Of a stretch of 64,000 nucleotides of DNA, positions 63,301 through 64,000 are shown in pieces (the first letter of the stretch is position 1; each line of letters starts with the position of its first letter). Location: contig NC_135207.1 in NCBI RefSeq assembly GCF_050948175.1, forward strand, positions 2,383,501 to 2,447,500, in the 5' to 3' direction. A program made the position numbers and the translations under genes. The notes under the pieces were generated by a model that searched no databases, was not told the origin of the DNA, and saw only the letters and a list, made by a program, of their open reading frames with translations. The DNA is from Xylocopa sonorina (lineage: Eukaryota; Arthropoda; Insecta; Hymenoptera; Apidae).

Positions 63301-63714
63301 TTTTTAAGATATTAAATACTAACTAGTTATAAACAAAAAGTTTACACTAAATTAAGCATAAATTACGTCATATCTCATTCTTTTTAAAAGAAAGACTTAT
63401 ACCACTTGCAAAATAAACGGTCCAATATTGTACAATTGTTTCGAGTTTCGCGTCGCTTCTTAAATAATTACAACGCATTTACAAAACTTATATATTATAC
63501 GTGTACAATACACTGCAGATGCAACTGTTATTTTTACTTATCGTTGCAATTGTTTAAAACGGAAGATCGTAACTTTTGAGTCTCAGTACAGGTACCATCT
63601 TAATGTTAAAGAACTTCAAACTGTATTAATATTAAATAATATCATTCGCTTAGCTAATTGGTACGTGGACGAGGCTAAAAACATGCCCTTGTGTGGAAAT
63701 TCATCTGGAGCAGG
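42217..63714 (+). CDS. para: Voltage-gated sodium channel alpha subunit (para), 5' eight coding exons, partial
   Basis: Eight exons join without frame breaks into 344 codons plus two bases: 42217-42360, 47037-47069, 53836-53991, 54722-54927, 57405-57533, 60224-60315, 62458-62670 and 63654-63714. They cover the cytoplasmic N-terminus (residues 1-140), domain I S1 (about 150-170), S2 (181-200), S3 (212-229), S4 (234-253; gating charges R238, R241, R244, K247), S5 (272-291) and the start of the extracellular pore loop with sequons at N311, N323 and N340. The para family protein is about 2,000 residues and forms the neuronal Na+ pore targeted by pyrethroids. The rest, including the domain I pore and S6, lies beyond the right edge. 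Introns range from 0.73 to 6.8 kb. Match to insect para is near-complete along its length. Confidence 0.97.
42361..47036 (+). other. para intron 1 (4,676 bp)
   Basis: AT-rich, with no nested gene recognised. It holds the degenerate repeat group at 44.93-45.76 kb and a polypyrimidine-rich patch near 44,265-44,310. The acceptor CCAATTTCAG is preceded by a good pyrimidine tract. Confidence 0.8.
44930..45760 (+). repeat. Degenerate repeat group with embedded 36-40 bp tandem repeat
   Basis: About ten copies of a 36-40 bp unit built on CATATTTAAAGAATATTAG and a T run fill 45,055-45,430. The sequence on either side (GACCATTTTCTTT ... TATTTATTTCTCGA ... TTTAAAGAATA) occurs three times, at about 44,940, 45,465 and 45,615. 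The short array therefore looks like an expansion of the tail of the first copy of a larger, older repeat. Confidence 0.8.
47037..47069 (+). CDS. para: para coding exon 2: 33-base microexon
   Basis: Eleven codons, GGFGRKKKKKE, in phase 0 on both sides and flanked by TTTCAG and GTAAGA. It lies where Drosophila para has the short optional basic cassette (ending GRKKKQKE, exon j as I recall). Because its length is a multiple of three, skipping it keeps the frame, so alternative use is possible. A 33-base exon between introns of 4.7 and 6.8 kb should depend on intronic enhancers. Confidence 0.93.
47070..53835 (+). other. para intron 2 (6,766 bp)
   Basis: No nested gene is recognised. A CA/CG-rich patch lies at 47,100-47,200. 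GC-richer pockets at 48,300-48,970, 49,800-50,200 and 53,260-53,420 have open frames on both strands without recognisable motifs. The alternating tandem array at 51.89-53.12 kb lies in its 3' half. Confidence 0.75.
51890..53125 (+). repeat. Higher-order tandem array, alternating 184 and 288 bp units
   Basis: GGCAATTGCTGGAACGATCG (or GGCAATTGCTAGAAGGATCG) recurs at 51,946, 52,132, 52,420, 52,602 and 52,890, with spacings of 186, 288, 182 and 288 bp. Short and long monomers alternate: the long one adds a block with TTACTTAAAATTTTTTATCG and CTTTGTATACTTCTAACC. The real repeating period is therefore about 470 bp. The AGAAGG variant marks every second monomer. Confidence 0.92.
53836..53991 (+). 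CDS. para: para coding exon 3: acidic N-terminal segment
   Basis: Fifty-two codons starting VRYDDEDEDEGPQPDSTLEQ and ending at EDIDSYYHNQR, phase 0 at both ends. It matches the conserved acidic part of the para N-terminus (IRYDDEDEDEG in Drosophila) and the LASTPLEDID block. Confidence 0.97.
53992..54721 (+). other. para intron 3 (730 bp) with a two-copy repeat
   Basis: The shortest para intron here. Sequence around AAATATGTTTAGCTCGAA is duplicated at about 54,021 and 54,161 (140 bp apart), with a shared AATCCATTTCTTG and TTTAAAGTCTCCTCTATG. Nothing else was seen. Confidence 0.75.
54722..54927 (+). CDS. para: para coding exon 4: domain I S1
   Basis: Sixty-eight codons plus two bases starting TFVVISKGKDIFRFSA. 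Includes the [20 protein letters not shown] segment leading through S1 and ends in PTTPTIESTE. The donor splits a Glu codon (GA before GTGAGT), phase 2. Confidence 0.97.
54928..57404 (+). other. para intron 4 (2,477 bp)
   Basis: Standard GTGAGT donor and TTTTCAG acceptor. Contains the 139-bp tandem array at 56.26-56.68 kb. No nested gene is recognised. Confidence 0.8.
56255..56675 (+). repeat. Tandem array, 3 copies, unit about 139 bp
   Basis: AACATTGATGGGAT recurs at 56,273, 56,412 and 56,551. Shared blocks include TGAGAAAATGTGACAAGAT and TCTGGTAATGCAAAATTGT. The copies differ by a few substitutions. Confidence 0.9.
57405..57533 (+). CDS. para: para coding exon 5: domain I S2 and start of S3
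   Basis: Encodes [20 protein letters not shown], then [20 protein letters not shown] and AL, with split codons at both ends (E180 and A223). S2 spans about residues 181-200, and the WNWLDFVV block opens S3. Confidence 0.97.
57534..60223 (+). other. para intron 5 (2,690 bp)
   Basis: Holds simple repeats only: a G run at about 57,585, an A run at about 58,460-58,480, (TTA)n at 58,757-58,790, TA-rich runs at 58,960-58,980 and 59,870-59,935, and a long CT tract at 60,057-60,135 upstream of exon 6. No nested gene was seen. Confidence 0.8.
60057..60135 (+). repeat. CT dinucleotide tract upstream of the S4 exon
   Basis: An interrupted (CT)n tract about 90-165 bp before exon 6. A second CT-rich block lies at about 60,420-60,565, downstream of the exon. 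Confidence 0.9.
60224..60315 (+). CDS. para: para coding exon 6: end of S3 and S4 voltage sensor
   Basis: Thirty codons plus split ends, YVTMGIDLGNLAALRTFRVL then RALKTVAIVP. The S4 helix carries R238, R241, R244 and K247 at three-residue spacing, the gating charges of domain I. The donor splits G254 (G before GTATGC). Confidence 0.97.
60316..62457 (+). other. para intron 6 (2,142 bp)
   Basis: CT-rich tracts near 60,420-60,565 and 62,250-62,280 and an A run at about 62,330-62,350. The rest is AT-rich with no gene or tandem array seen. Confidence 0.75.
62458..62670 (+). CDS. para: para coding exon 7: S4-S5 linker, S5 and start of pore loop
   Basis: Seventy codons plus split ends starting [20 protein letters not shown], through S5 ([20 protein letters not shown]) into the extracellular loop with CIKNFPEDGSWGNFTDENW. 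Sequon N311-F-T lies in the loop. The donor is A before GTACGT. Confidence 0.96.
62671..63653 (+). other. para intron 7 (983 bp)
   Basis: AT-rich. A short phrase close to GACTTACACCACTTTCATAA occurs three times in degenerate form (about 62,963, 63,222 and 63,394). No gene is present. Confidence 0.7.
63654..63714 (+). CDS. para: para coding exon 8: domain I extracellular loop
   Basis: Nineteen codons plus split ends, NWYVDEAKNMPLCGNSSGA then G, matching the WY...FPLCGNISGAG block of Drosophila para. The exon 7/8 junction itself creates sequon N323-E-T; a second sequon is N340-S-S. The donor is GG before GTAATT, phase 2. The following exon lies past the window edge. Confidence 0.93.
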
Positions 63715-64000
63715 GTAATTGATACTTATTTCCAATTTTTTACACATGTATACACTACTCTCTTTAATATAACTCTCTTAATCAACATTTTAAACATTTA
63801 AGAATAACGACATTCCTAAACGTTAATAAAAACATTTTCATATCGTTTAAGACGAATAAATTAAACTGTGTCCAAAGCACAAAACGTATGAAAACCTTCT
63901 AAATGACTTTGTTTTCTTCCTCGAAGCGAGAGACGAAACATTATCAGATGGAATAGTTCAATTAAAGAGGGTAGTGTTATTCGATGTTTGACTGTTTATT

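Overview
This window is insect nuclear DNA, most likely from a hymenopteran, probably a bee. It is AT-rich intergenic and intronic sequence with short GC-rich pockets, large introns and GT-AG exons. The best evidence for the lineage is the first exons of para, the voltage-gated sodium channel alpha subunit, whose N-terminal wording (for example GGFGRKKKKKE and EDIDSYYHNQR) is what I recall from hymenopteran para proteins. No prokaryotic, viral or intact transposon genes were found.

Layout. Positions 1-18,400 are gene-poor: six tandem-repeat arrays, GC-rich pockets without a recognisable gene, and a short repeat shared between 7.15 kb and 14.68 kb. A complete six-exon gene lies at 18,435-20,605 (+). 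It encodes a 409-residue glycosylated lysosomal membrane protein (GLMP / NCU-G1 family) and appears to use a GC-AG intron. Positions 20.9-42.2 kb hold no recognisable coding exon. They contain GC-rich islands at about 21.2-23.3, 29.5-29.95, 31.4-31.9 and 34.35-34.97 kb, which are candidate promoters or 5' untranslated exons, interleaved with further tandem arrays. From 42,217 to the right edge the window holds the first eight coding exons of para (+), covering the cytoplasmic N-terminus and domain I segments S1 to S5 plus the start of the pore loop. The gene continues beyond the window.

The two genes have no obvious functional link: one encodes a lysosomal membrane glycoprotein, the other the neuronal sodium channel targeted by pyrethroids and DDT. 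The most unusual property of the window is its repeat content. About twenty separate low-copy tandem arrays (2-8 copies, units mostly 110-450 bp, several at 170-174 bp) were seen. They appear unrelated to one another and occur between genes and inside para introns. One has an alternating 184/288-bp higher-order structure. All repeat spacings were counted by hand from the sequence; gene identities rest on recalled family sequences, not database searches.
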